Positions 11,649 to 21,044 of a stretch of 64,000 nucleotides of DNA are shown piece by piece. Position 1 is the first letter of the stretch. Every line of letters begins with the position of its first letter. Source of the stretch: Apostichopus japonicus (Eukaryota > Echinodermata > Holothuroidea > Aspidochirotida > Stichopodidae); the NCBI RefSeq assembly GCF_037975245.1, contig NC_092576.1, forward strand, positions 26,489,611 to 26,553,610, written 5' to 3'. The position numbers and the translations under genes are program-made. Under the pieces are notes generated by a model. It ran no database searches, had not been told where the DNA came from, and saw only the letters and a list, made by a program, of their open reading frames with translations.

Positions 11649-11656
11649 TCTGAGTT
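11649..11656. other. right 8-bp target-site duplication of the hAT element
   Basis: TCTGAGTT, identical to 8523-8530, directly follows the right terminal repeat. Confidence 0.9.
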
Positions 11657-13342
11657 ACTGTTCATGCATTCTGCATAGGGTTGTACAAGATTTACAGTTT
11701 GAAAGTTGATAAGTTATTCTGTTTTTTGGTACGGTTTACAACAAATATGTCACATTCCACGGTTTTTTCTTTGTTTAAAATCAAGTTAGCTTGAAAGAAG
11801 GCTTTTGTAGTAGTACAATTATATACATGATTTCAGCAATTTTAACAAAATTCCCTGCCATCCTGAACAGTATTTCAAGAGCAGTTGGTCTGTTTTAGAT
11901 TTGTGACAATTACATCATATCACCATCTGGCAGAAATATGATCGAACTGGAGAAGCATCTGTTGGACCTTAGTGCGAATATTGAAGCATCTTAGGGCCTA
12001 TTTTACATGCTTGGAAGTGGCGAAAGACAGTTTATCAGGTTTCTATCACAGCAACAGACACAGTGGGAATTTTCCACCCTTTTTCAGTGGGCCTGGCTTC
12101 TGCTTATAATCTCACAAAGATATTCGATAGAGAAGGGAGTGAAAATATATCAAAAATGATAAGATGTAGTAGATGTAGTGTTCGTTACTTCCAGCTCTGG
12201 TGTTTGTGCCCCCTCCTTTCATGGTTGACTCCGCGGTTTGGGGAGCTCGTGGGAGAGAGATTGCCGATTATTTCGAAATTACCTATATCTGAAAAATTGG
12301 AGCTGGTAGGAGAGAGGATCCATTGTTCAGCAAGGAAGTTTGGAATGTTTTTCCGACAGAATGGAAAACGACCTTCCGCGGACAAATAATTCCCTGGAAG
12401 GGTGGCACAAAGCATTTTCACAATCTATTACACGCCCGCGTCTATCGGTATAGACACTCGCTATGGCAGCCTTGTCGACAGTTCAGACAGAAAGCCGGAC
12501 AACCGCCTGCATCACAGAAGAGAGTCGATCGAAGGATTTATGACAACTTGAGTGGGTTGGGTGTACAAACCTAACAGGCAATTCTGCTGGTATAACGTGT
12601 TTCACCGTAACGTTCGACTATGATAGCACATTGGTCCATGAAGCAATGCATGGACCGTGGTTGTGCTTACCCCGCCCCTCCCTTTTGCTCCTCCCATCCT
12701 AAAATGGCGAGCACTCCCAGGATAAAATAGCTTAGAAAAAGCAAAACAAGAGGAGAGTGCCCCTCTCCATCCAGGTGTATAAATGGGTACCTGTGTATAC
12801 AAAAACTAACAAAACAAATCATCAAATCAATAACTTAAATGGTAAGTCACAATAAGCCGGAATTGTTGGGGGATTAATAATACAGAACAGTGTCACTATA
12901 ACAGTAAATTAATAGTTGTGAAATATGAAAAGCTGGAAAGTCGGGTAGAGGTTAAAAGGGCGACCCTAGTGGTGCAAGTTTAACCAGCACCCAGATCCAA
13001 TAGTAAATATGCTTTCGGACATGCCCTATATGTGGAGGCCCGCGGGAAAGTAACCTCGAAAAAGGACGGGCATATCCGTCGCTGCATCCTTCCCCTCAAG
13101 TTAACGGCATTTGTCAAGGGGTTTTATTCACGAAGGCACCAATCCAATGCAAAGTGTACTACTTGAAATGTTTTGACGATGGAGAAAAAGTTGCCAACAA
13201 CATTTCAAATACAGTGGTTTAGAGCAATCAGTGTTTTTTGGTCAAAACATGTCGCAGCGCGTGATGAAGTAAGATGTAACTGAATCAATCGTGTGCTGAC
13301 ATCTAAGGTGTCTTTTTCTGCTTTACTGTGCAGAAGTGACAC
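11657..13342. other. non-coding stretch with possible short repeat near 12660-12800
   Basis: No long coding frame was recognised. The segment 12660-12800 (CCCCGCCCCTCCC, then CCAGGTGTATAAATGGGTAC) has the look of a dispersed short repeat, but no second copy is present in this window to define it. Confidence 0.35.
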
Positions 13343-14390
13343 GTGTTTATAGGTCCACTAATCTCATGTCGGCTCCATTCATGCACGAATCTATGCTTGG
13401 TGTGGTCGAATATCTTGCTGGAGATGGAACCCATATTGGATTTCTTTCCGACGACTATCCATCTCACTAGAAGAGGCTGGTTTGGTTTGGTAGGGTTTTC
13501 CTACCACACAGGGAAAGAGTTGATGACTGTATGAGGAAGTCTACAAAACATCTGAAAGTCAATGGTAAGGCATATCTGTCAACAGGACCCTTGGATCTTG
13601 CCAACAACAAGCGAATGAAGAAAACGTACTGCAATCTTATTGCTATCATGACAGATGTTAGGAATTCCTTTTTTCTGAGTGGTTCCATGCCAGCAAATCT
13701 GAAACGATTTTCTTCTCCTGTTGGCATCTAATGCTGCCTCACAGATACCATGATGCTGTGCTTGCCGCCGCAAATTCAATGCTAAAGCAGGATGGAGAAA
13801 TGATACACCTCTGGACATTGATACACCATGGACATATATCGTTACATTGAGGAGCCGGCAAGAGAGATTTTTGTACCTTAAGCGAGTATTGCCTGCATCG
13901 TTTGACCAGCTTCTTTGTGAAGACTAGAATGTGCCATGACGTGTTTCATGGAGTGACACATATTTGTGGAACGAAATTTAAATCACAGAGATTACCATTT
14001 GCAGGTTTCAAGACAGAAATTTGTGAACAATTTAATAGTATCATTCAGTGCATTAAGTAAACTGGGATCCATTTTTCGTCCAGTTGATGATTTATGTGAG
14101 GAATCAGAAAACTGGTCACGAATGTCTTGGCATTCCATTGTATTTTGCAGTAAATTTCAATCAAGTTTATTTCAGGTGTGTGTACAACACCAAATTCCAA
14201 GCAATGAAGAGCATTTCACACCCGGCGCCACCCATGAATTTTCCCTGCACCGGAGTGAAAAATGCAACAGGTTTAAACGGGAATGGTTGGAGAACTACCC
14301 GGGTCTCGCATACGGTACTGGGAACAAGGCGACGGAGAAATCCACGAAAGGGATAGGGGCACTCTCTCCCATGTTTATATTTCTATAGCG
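13343..14390 (+). other. region with several medium open frames, unrecognised
   Basis: Forward frames at 13531-13731, 13966-14388 and 14084-14356 are open but match no family I recognise, and they do not join by obvious splice sites. The segment 13531-13731 (with GPLDLANNKRMKKTYCNLI) has reasonable protein composition and could be a decayed coding remnant. Reported as uncertain. Confidence 0.2.
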
Positions 14391-14644
14391 CAAATTCACA
14401 TCCCTATCGAATGCCTATACATTAGATAACCCCTGACCATCGGTACAGCTTGCAAGACCCAAAAACCCGGTCAATGCATACCCAAAGTGGTGCAACCATA
14501 CAAGTTCCACCTCACATGTCCGAATTTTCACCTGGCCGGAGTAAGGCAATCAAGATAAAGCACTGATACAGGACATCTGCTCTTCTTTATTTTGCCACAA
14601 AACGAATTTCATTCTAAAACATAAATATTTATTTGTAATTTAAG

Positions 14645-14843
14645 TATGCCCACCGACCACCAGAGACAAATCCACAACCACCCACTGGAACATTCAACAA
14701 ACCAGGAAAGGACGACCAGCACGCAGCGAAATGTTGTAGCACGCAGCAAAGAAAAACACCCCTTCCCCAGCACACCAGCGTCCCAAAAAAAGGCAGCCAC
14801 AATTGGGACTGCCTGCCAACTGGCAAATTTCGCCCTTAAAACT
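14645..14843 (-). mobile_element. small LINE fragment (ORF2 C-terminus and 3' UTR), tail lost
   Basis: Minus-strand sequence matches the end of ORF2 of the Tx1-type LINE (KFASWQAV region) and part of its 3' UTR. A deletion lies between the ORF2 motif and the GGACGACCAGCACG segment. The terminal hairpin and CACGTAAAAAGCAC are missing; similarity stops at 14645 in A+T-rich DNA. Confidence 0.75.
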
Positions 14844-14985
14844 GTCATGGATCATGTAAATTATTTCCATTGTTCTAAATTAAAATGTTCCTTGTTTAGA
14901 AATCACTGCAATGGTAGTGTTGTACCTCTTGCGTAACCTTCTTGCCTTTACCACAAATCCACGCCATTTGCTATAATACATAATA

Positions 14986-15244
14986 TGAGTTCGTGTTTTA
15001 TCTGTTAGTGGTTTGGAGTTGGCTTTTTGGGGCCGGTTTGGAGTTGGCATTTTGGTTTTGCTTCTGTTGGCCTTTGTGTCCGTGTGACGTCACGTTAAAC
15101 GCTACGTTAGTGAGAGATTTGTGTTTGTGGGTTTCACAGTTGGGTTTTTGGTGGTTGTTTTACAGACTGAGATTGTTTTTGGTTCTGTTGACCGACCTTT
15201 GGTCCGTCTTCGTTTCCTTTGCACGTAAAAAGCACACACGCTTC
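14986..15244 (+). mobile_element. SINE-like repeat (family A), with 8-bp target duplication
   Basis: This is a ~259-bp element rich in G/T on this strand. It contains GGTTTGGAGTTGGC, GTGACGTCACGTTAAACGCT, TTTACAGACTGAGATTG and a terminal TTTGCACGTAAAAAGCAC. TTGCTATA occurs at 14978-14985 and again at 15245-15252, consistent with a target duplication. The last 14 nt are identical to the 3' end of the Tx1-type LINE. No protein coding was found, and I could not identify convincing pol III A and B boxes. Confidence 0.75.
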
Positions 15245-15252
15245 TTGCTATA

Positions 15253-16778
15253 GAATTTGCAGACAGAAAGGGTATACCCGAATATCCTCGCTGTTTTTAT
15301 TTTTATTTTAACTAAGAATGAATCAGTGTCTCGATCTGTACTAGCCATCGTGAACACCGTTTCACATTGTTGCTGTTTGCTCCACCGCCGTTATTCTAAT
15401 ATTTCTTTCAAAGCACTTATTTCTGGCCATTAAACCCAGTGCTTGTTTATTTCATTTTTTTCGAGTCTCCAGATTTGGTAGTACGAGTAGGGTGAGAATA
15501 AATTTGTTACATCTTTCAAAAATATTAGATGCAATATCCCTATACAGTTTACTATCATTTGTTGGTTTCTTTCTTCTCTTCATCCCTCCTTTTCATCCTC
15601 TGACATCGATCTCTTTTGTGTTTACCGTGCTCATTAACCTGTCTATTCTGTGCGTGCATTTGTCCATTTTGTTACTGTTACCCTGTCATTCAGCCTCTAA
15701 ACATATCAACGGTTAACATTGTTTTTAATTGTTTGAGACATTAATATATGAAAACAATGAAGCCTTCAAAACATTAAGTACTTTGAAAGCTCGGACCACT
15801 TCCTCTAATAGTTATTTAAGATTCAAAATAATGCTTTCTCTGTATGTTTGTGCTTTGTAAAAGCTCCCTGAAGGTTGTGAAATATCTCCTGTACACCTTC
15901 ACAAATTACAATAGGCATCTTGAACTTAACCTGACACAACTACATATTAAATTAAAGATTGTTCCACGCTTTCCTTCTTGAGACATATCGTGTTTGGAAG
16001 GTTTTCACAATTTAACCCCTGGTATCCCAAATGACATTTGAGTAGACTTTTTTTGAAAACTCCAACACACCAAATTTGGCCCCTGTTGACCCCGAAATAC
16101 CTTTGTCGTCACCAGGAAACAATAGGCTTCTTCTACTCAATAAGGTACTCCTACATAGTGACTACAAGATGACTTTCCGCAATGAAAGATTAGATTCTCA
16201 AACCCTTCAGAGGGCTATAATTTTGAGCTGTTTGACTTGAAAATAGTACGACTTTTGAGTTTCATCTAAGTGAGTGGAGCTTCGAATGTTTTTGATTTTG
16301 CACTGAATGACCGCTACAATAAAACTAAGTTGACTAAAATCAAAATTCTTACTGTATGTTTTCAGCTTCTTTTGAAGATCCAGCCAAGCAGTTTGTTTCA
16401 ACACCAATTGATCCTAAGAGAGACGTTAAGATATGACGTCCCGTATTCAAAATATATTGATGTACTAAAAATGGTGTGAAAATGTTCACTTTATTAGATT
16501 GAAAATTTATCCAGGATAAGGACAGCATTTGGGAAACTCAAAATGTTTGTTTATTGTTCCTTTTCAGGTAATTTCCCAGTGATATTAGTTGTGTTGACAG
16601 TGACAGTGAGGATATCGATGACTCGTTGGCAGGGGCCCGTTTCGACCCCTTGATGAGTCAGGTGAAAGGTCTTTGCAATACTGTCGTTTATAAAACAGCT
16701 TTTGAATACTTTCAAAGACCAATAACTTGTCTTGAATGCCAGATTGATGGAAAGCCATGAAGTACAAATTTGTATGCT
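15253..16778. other. A+T-rich stretch without recognised content
   Basis: No gene or transposon motif was recognised. A T-rich segment near 15540-15710 encodes only a low-complexity hydrophobic frame. Confidence 0.45.
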
Positions 16779-17065
16779 TGTACAAATTTGTATAATATGG
16801 GTTGGGTGTTTTCTGTTTGTGGTTTGGTGTTGGCTTTTTGGGGCTGGTTTGTGAAGCTTTATTGTTTTGGTTCTGTTAGCCTTTGGGTCCGTGTCCTTTT
16901 CACGTCACGTTAAACGCTATGTTTTATACATTTGTGGGTTAGTGAGAGATTTCTGTTTGTGTGGGTTTTCAGTTGGGCTTTGGTCGTTGTTAAACAGACT
17001 GTGATTGTTTTTGGTTTTGTTGACCTTTGGTCCGTGTCCGTTTCTTTGCACGTAAAAAGCACACC
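16779..17065 (+). mobile_element. SINE-like repeat (family A), best copy, 12-bp target duplication
   Basis: AATTTGTATGCT occurs at 16767-16778 and at 17066-17077, framing a 287-bp element. It has two related half-units. The first (about 16816-16914) holds GGTTCTGTTAGCCTTTGG and GTCCGTGTCC and ends CACGTTAAACGCT. The second (about 16948-17061) holds GGTTTTGTTGACCTTTGG and GTCCGTGTCCG and ends CACGTAAAAAGCAC. The tail equals the LINE tail. The duplication shows this is a genuine retro-insertion. Confidence 0.8.
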
Positions 17066-17520
17066 AATTTGTATGCTAGCCTTACACAGGGTGTTATGTA
17101 TATTATTAGAAAGTTCAACTGAACTGAATTTCTCGAATACCTGCATAAGTATTTTGGTACAAAATTAGCATGCATATTATCTGTTCCAAGGAAGATTTTC
17201 TTATAGCTGTCATATGAGGTCAACATTTTCCGTGTAAACTCTGCTCCAAATTTATCTGGCTTTGCCACTGGTGGAAAATCCATCTATTGAATCATGTGTC
17301 GGTTCTGAGTTACTGACCGAATGTGCTAAGGGAGATTGAACAGTTGTTCAAGATGGTATGAACATGAATTTCTGCTGAACAATTTCCACCTCTTAATCTC
17401 TTTTCTCGCAATATTCAAACCAAGGTAGATTTACGTATGTGTAGTCTGTGAATTACATAACACATGCACTTTTGTATGACAGAAGCTTAGGTAATCCCAG
17501 ATGTTGTAGTATTAATTGTA

Positions 17521-17910
17521 GTCACTATGATACCAGTGATAACTTTATTTCCCACAGCTGTTTGGAACACAGTTACATTGATGAGGAACTGTTTTGCTCC
17601 ACTCATGTTGAATTGGATTGCACCCCTGAACAAGCTGTAATGCAAGACAAGTGTGTGGCTATTGTTCCATTGCTGGAAAATCTGGTAATGAGAGTTGTAG
17701 GGAAACTCTGTCCCGTTGGAGGGTGCCGTGGGTAAAGGATCTTAGTGACAACTAAAAAGGGATCATGTGCAGTACTTGCATGGACATGTAAAAACTACAA
17801 GAAGGCAGCAAGTGGCTCTTGGTCATCACAACATCGTGTGGCAGACATGTACTCTGGCAACTTGGTTCTTCCGGCTTCTGTCCTTTCACAGATAATTACA
17901 ATTTAATATC
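17521..17910 (+). pseudogene. decayed exon of a repeated transposase-like gene family, N-terminal part
   Basis: A forward frame encodes a cysteine/histidine-bearing segment (CSHYDTSDNF, CLEHSYIDEELFC), then LLENLVMRVVGKLCPVGGC. After a stop at about 17733 it continues in the same frame as a segment with WTCKN and SGNLVLPASVLL. These pieces resemble the upstream part of a protein family often found in many copies in invertebrate genomes, upstream of a GDGR-type catalytic-looking segment such as the one at 18164-18352. The family assignment is from memory of its general pattern. The in-frame stop suggests decay. Confidence 0.4.
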
Positions 17911-17995
17911 TGTCTAATTGGTTTACTGAACTATGATTAATATAGTAGAAATTTGGAGAAAAGTGGTTGCTTTGACAACTATGATCCTTCCTTTC

Positions 17996-18352
17996 ACAGT
18001 TTACAGCGACTTTATTTCCACCCTGTACTTGAAGATGCTTGGTGCTTTTTACGTGCAAAGAAACGGACACGGACCAAATGTCAACAAAACCAAAAACAAT
18101 CCCAGTCTGTTTAACAACCACCAAAAACCCAACTGAAAACCAACAAACACAAAGAGATATGCTTTGGAGTCGTTAGGGAAGGAACTCATGAAAGGTGTTG
18201 CAAATGTCGTGTTATTGGCTGGTGACGGTCGGATGGATTCCCTCGACACAGGGCTTAAAACTGCACATATTCACTTATGGACAATGACAGGAAGTGTTTT
18301 AAGTATGGAGTGCATCGATGTTCGCCAGGCCACTGCAGTGATTTCCAGATGA
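17996..18352 (+). pseudogene. transposase-like exon (GDGRMDS motif) interrupted by a SINE-like insertion
   Basis: An acceptor CTTTCACAG ends at 17999. The exon reads through LYFHPVLEDA up to about 18040, is broken by an inserted repeat, and resumes at 18165 in the same frame (ESLGKELMKG). It continues through VVLLAGDGRMDSLDTG and HLWTMTGSVLSMECIDV to a stop at 18350. The aspartates in the AGDGRMDS segment are reminiscent of the first acidic residue of an RNase H-like transposase, but the downstream catalytic residues are not found. A transposase-like family copy is the best guess. Confidence 0.45.
18041..18158 (-). mobile_element. truncated SINE-like repeat (family A) inside a coding exon
   Basis: On the plus strand it starts GGTGCTTTTTACGTGCAAAG, the reverse complement of the family tail, and continues through the GTCCGTGTCCG and TTAAACAGACTGGG boxes to AACACAAAGAGAT. 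ATGCTT at 18035-18040 is repeated at 18159-18164, and deleting the insert rejoins the host exon in frame. Only the second half-unit is present, as in 5'-truncated retro-insertions. Confidence 0.7.
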
Positions 18353-18635
18353 AAAGCTAAACCGTGAGCATGATGTCATACACGCCAAAAGTCAACAATT
18401 TGTCGTTTATATTTAGTTTATAACATTGTTGGGTCAAAACCAAAACACTGAAAAATTAATCATGCTACAAGAGCTGCTACTGCTATTTGTTTGTACAATT
18501 TGGCACGCAACCAAAAACCTGATGAAGAAACTTATCTGCTGTAAGTATTTGCTTATATATGATGTTTAGATATAAGATTTTGGTCAATGAAGTTGGAGTA
18601 AGTTATGTTATATTTCCTCTTTTATCCCTTTCAAG

Positions 18636-18802
18636 GCTGGGAAGAAAATGGAATACGGGATTATCCTTTAGTGGATAGCTGCAGTAAGAAACCATTTGTA
18701 GTATTTAAACATGTGGAGGGGGTGAAACCAAACCTAAGGTGGGTGGCATTATGGTTACTGAAAGCATCAACTCATGGCACTGCAGGTGTCATACAATATA
18801 AG
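18636..18802 (+). CDS. possible exon, unrecognised
   Basis: The open frame lies between an acceptor (CTTTCAAG, ending at 18635) and donor GTATGA at 18803. It encodes about 55 residues including KKPFVVFKHVEGVKPNLRWV and LLKASTHGTAGVIQYK. The protein-like composition and clean splice sites suggest a real or former exon. It may belong with the transposase-like exons on either side, but I could not prove a joint reading frame. Confidence 0.4.
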
Positions 18803-19512
18803 GTATGAGACATATGTGGCCTCAGTTTTATCAGACAAGTAAATTCATTACACCTCAGCATATTTAATCAATCTGACAGGACATGAGCAAAAGGTCTAGG
18901 CTGGATGAGAATTGTTGTGACCCTTTGCAAATTGCAACATGTTTAGTACTGATAAAGATTTGTGCCACTCTCATTATTGCATGTTCACAAATAGGGCAAC
19001 CACTACCGTATGCTCTTTATCTCTGTCCTTGTAATTCTTGGCGGAACTGTCATTCGCACTTTTGTTCAAGAGCAGCTTCAAAGTAGTGTTAGCTTAGGTG
19101 ATTACAACAAGGGCCCTCAATACAGGGACACAGTGAAGTCGTCCAAACAACATCTATCATCTCTCCTCTGAAGTTTTCAAAATGGACACAGTAGCATTCC
19201 TCTAAGATCCTCATAAGCATGCCATAGTTAACACTATACAATATTTAGGTATTTGTCTCATGGATGACAAGAGTGTCCTTTTTAGAAGTATTGTATGACA
19301 AGTGTTCTGATATATTTGATTATCATGTTGCCTTTGTTTTAAAATCTGTATGCCTGAAGAAATATGTTCATATGTCAGTGGTCAAAATAGACTGGGAACT
19401 CTCATGAGGCGATGTGGGTGTGATGTTGTTACTAACTTGCACAAATTGCATTTTTAAAGCAAAGCAAAACACCCCGCCCCAGCACACCACCGAAAGTGCT
19501 GCTGAATATTAT

Positions 19513-19722
19513 GCCTCTGAAACTTTCACATCTTCTGTAGCAGCTTTATCAACTATGACTGCAATTGGAAAGTTGCCTCCATTTATGTGGAACTTTGTTC
19601 TCCGTAGTACAGTTGTAGAGAATAAGGAGCTCTTCAAGAAGGCTGATGTTAGCTGGGAACACCACTGCCTTTTTTAATTTCATCCATCAGACACAGTACA
19701 TGACAAAAAACACTGAGGCGCC
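19513..19722 (+). repeat. direct repeat copy 1 (~210 bp), containing a coding-like remnant
   Basis: This segment and 20041-20254 are nearly identical. They share an open stretch encoding KLPPFMWNFVLRSTVVENKE and FKKADVSWEHHC, followed by a stop. The copies differ by a few substitutions and a 3-base insertion (CTT) in the second. Confidence 0.8.
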
Positions 19723-20035
19723 TTTTCATTTGTTAAACATTGTCTGCATTTGGAATAACTGTAAGCAAGTCTACCTACAAAGGTTTCAGACCTCTGTTGG
19801 AATGGAGGAAATGTTCAAAAAGCCCTTTCTTCTGTCAAATAACTTCGTTATTGCAACTGAGACAAGTTTGTCACAGAAATATTCCTTAATTCCAATATTT
19901 CATGTCATGGATCGCCCCACATACCTGAAACTAGTTCCATTTCACATGGCAGCTATGAAACAATATCCATCGGGCATTCTTGAAGACTTTCAAATGGGTG
20001 CTTTTTCTGTCAGTGTCACAGGTAGAAATGGCTGT
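19700..20035 (+). pseudogene. coding-like remnant of an invertebrate repeated gene family
   Basis: The forward frame through 19730-20030 contains SLIPIFHVMDRPTYLKLVPF, MAAMKQYPSGILEDFQMG and AFSVSVTGRNGC. The spacing of aromatic and acidic residues is protein-like and recalls a widespread uncharacterised family found next to transposon proteins in marine animals. The frame enters a copy of the 210-bp repeat on each side, so the fragment sits between two direct repeats. Function is not known to me. Confidence 0.35.
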
Positions 20036-20040
20036 TGTGT

Positions 20041-20254
20041 GCCTCTGAAACTTTCACATCTTCTTCTATAGCAGCTTTATCAACTATGACTAAAATTGGA
20101 AAGTTGCGTCCATTTATGTGGAACTTTGTTCTCCGTAGTACAGTTGTAGAGAATAAGGAGCCCTTTAAGAAGGCTGATGTTAGCTGGGAACACCACTGCC
20201 TTTTTCAACTTCATCCATCAGACACAGTACATCACAAAAAACACTGAGGCGCCT
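20041..20254 (+). repeat. direct repeat copy 2
   Basis: See the copy at 19513-19722. It ends GAGGCGCCT, directly before the pogo-like fragment at 20250. Confidence 0.8.
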
Positions 20255-20600
20255 GAAGACATCAGTCCTCTCCCAAAGCGTACTCGGAATCCAGGGTCAA
20301 AACGTAGAACGACATCTCAGGCGACAGTCCTCACAGGTTCCCCACACAAGAGGAGTGGACAGCAAGCTCCAAGGGAAAGAAGGTGATGCAGCAACAGAAG
20401 TCTGGTTCCACCTCCACAATTCGTCTAGTTGAAGTTTACATATGCTTGGTACGCGGAGAATCAACTCACGAGGACTGGATTCAGTGCCAAAAATGTGAGG
20501 AGTGGGCCCATGAACAATGTGCGTACACGAGTGACCCGCAGTTCTATTACTATGACAACTGTGATGGCCCATTCTGTTCGGGAACATTTCTATGCTCGCA
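20252..20600 (+). pseudogene. C-terminal fragment of a pogo/DDE_1-like transposase with PHD-like finger
   Basis: The frame PEDISPLPKRTRNPGSKRR followed by TSQATVLTGSPHKR is typical of the region after the DDE domain in pogo-like transposases (a 'P-x-P-K...G-R-K...T-x-L-T-x-S/T-P' pattern). It stops at 20388. A second frame then encodes a cysteine-rich segment, DWIQCQKCEEWAHEQCA, as in the PHD-like finger of these proteins. The first zinc pair appears damaged: CLVR where C-x2-C is expected. Neither catalytic domain nor N-terminal helix-turn-helix is present, so it is a fragment. Confidence 0.6.
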
Positions 20601-20639
20601 ATATTTGCTGTTCTATTTTTCTAGGCCTTTCATTGTGAT

Positions 20640-21044
20640 TATTCCGTCCATATGTTCATAATAAAGTGGCGAAAATATTTAATTGAAATGAGTACTTGTC
20701 TATTAATAATTTCATGATTTGAGACAAATTTCGCAACTATATTTTGCTGAGTAGCGGTTAGATCGTTTTACACGCCTGGTGGTTCATTTTACACACTTTG
20801 TGGTTCGTTTTACAGATCAGGGTGGTTCAAATTACACGTGTCGTGTAAATTAAACCACTCCGCAACTTTCGTTACATATACCTTTCACAGAGATAATATT
20901 GTTTGACATAATGTGGCACAGTCCGTTCGTTCAGAAGCCCGTTTATTAAACCTCCTTTAGGAACCAGTACATTAATTTCGAACTCTTACCCTTTAATTGA
21001 ATAATCTTCATAACGTTTCACCAACCGTCTTCCTGATATTTTTC
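20640..21044. other. non-coding stretch, ends in the AACGTT-type element edge
   Basis: There is no recognised gene. GTTTTACACGCCTGGTGGTT and similar 'TTTACAC..GTGGTTC' phrases recur two or three times at 20765-20840 as short local repeats. From about 21005 the sequence matches the edge of the AACGTT-rich element at 2380-2912. Confidence 0.45.

Noticed and set aside
15492-15716. 74-codon hydrophobic ORF that could be a membrane protein
   Set aside because: It is a T-rich segment giving Leu/Phe/Ser by composition. No splice or start context and no family pattern.
16600-16670. Hammerhead-ribozyme-like motif (TTGATGAGTC...GTGAAAGG)
   Set aside because: The CTGATGA core is altered to TTGATGA, and stem II cannot form before GAAA. 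GACTC/GAGTC and GGGG/CCCC pairings exist, but the catalytic core is not intact.
14986-17065. tRNA-derived pol III A and B boxes in the SINE-like family
   Set aside because: GGTTCTGTTAGCC vaguely resembles a B box, but spacing and sequence do not fit, so I do not assign a tRNA or 5S origin.
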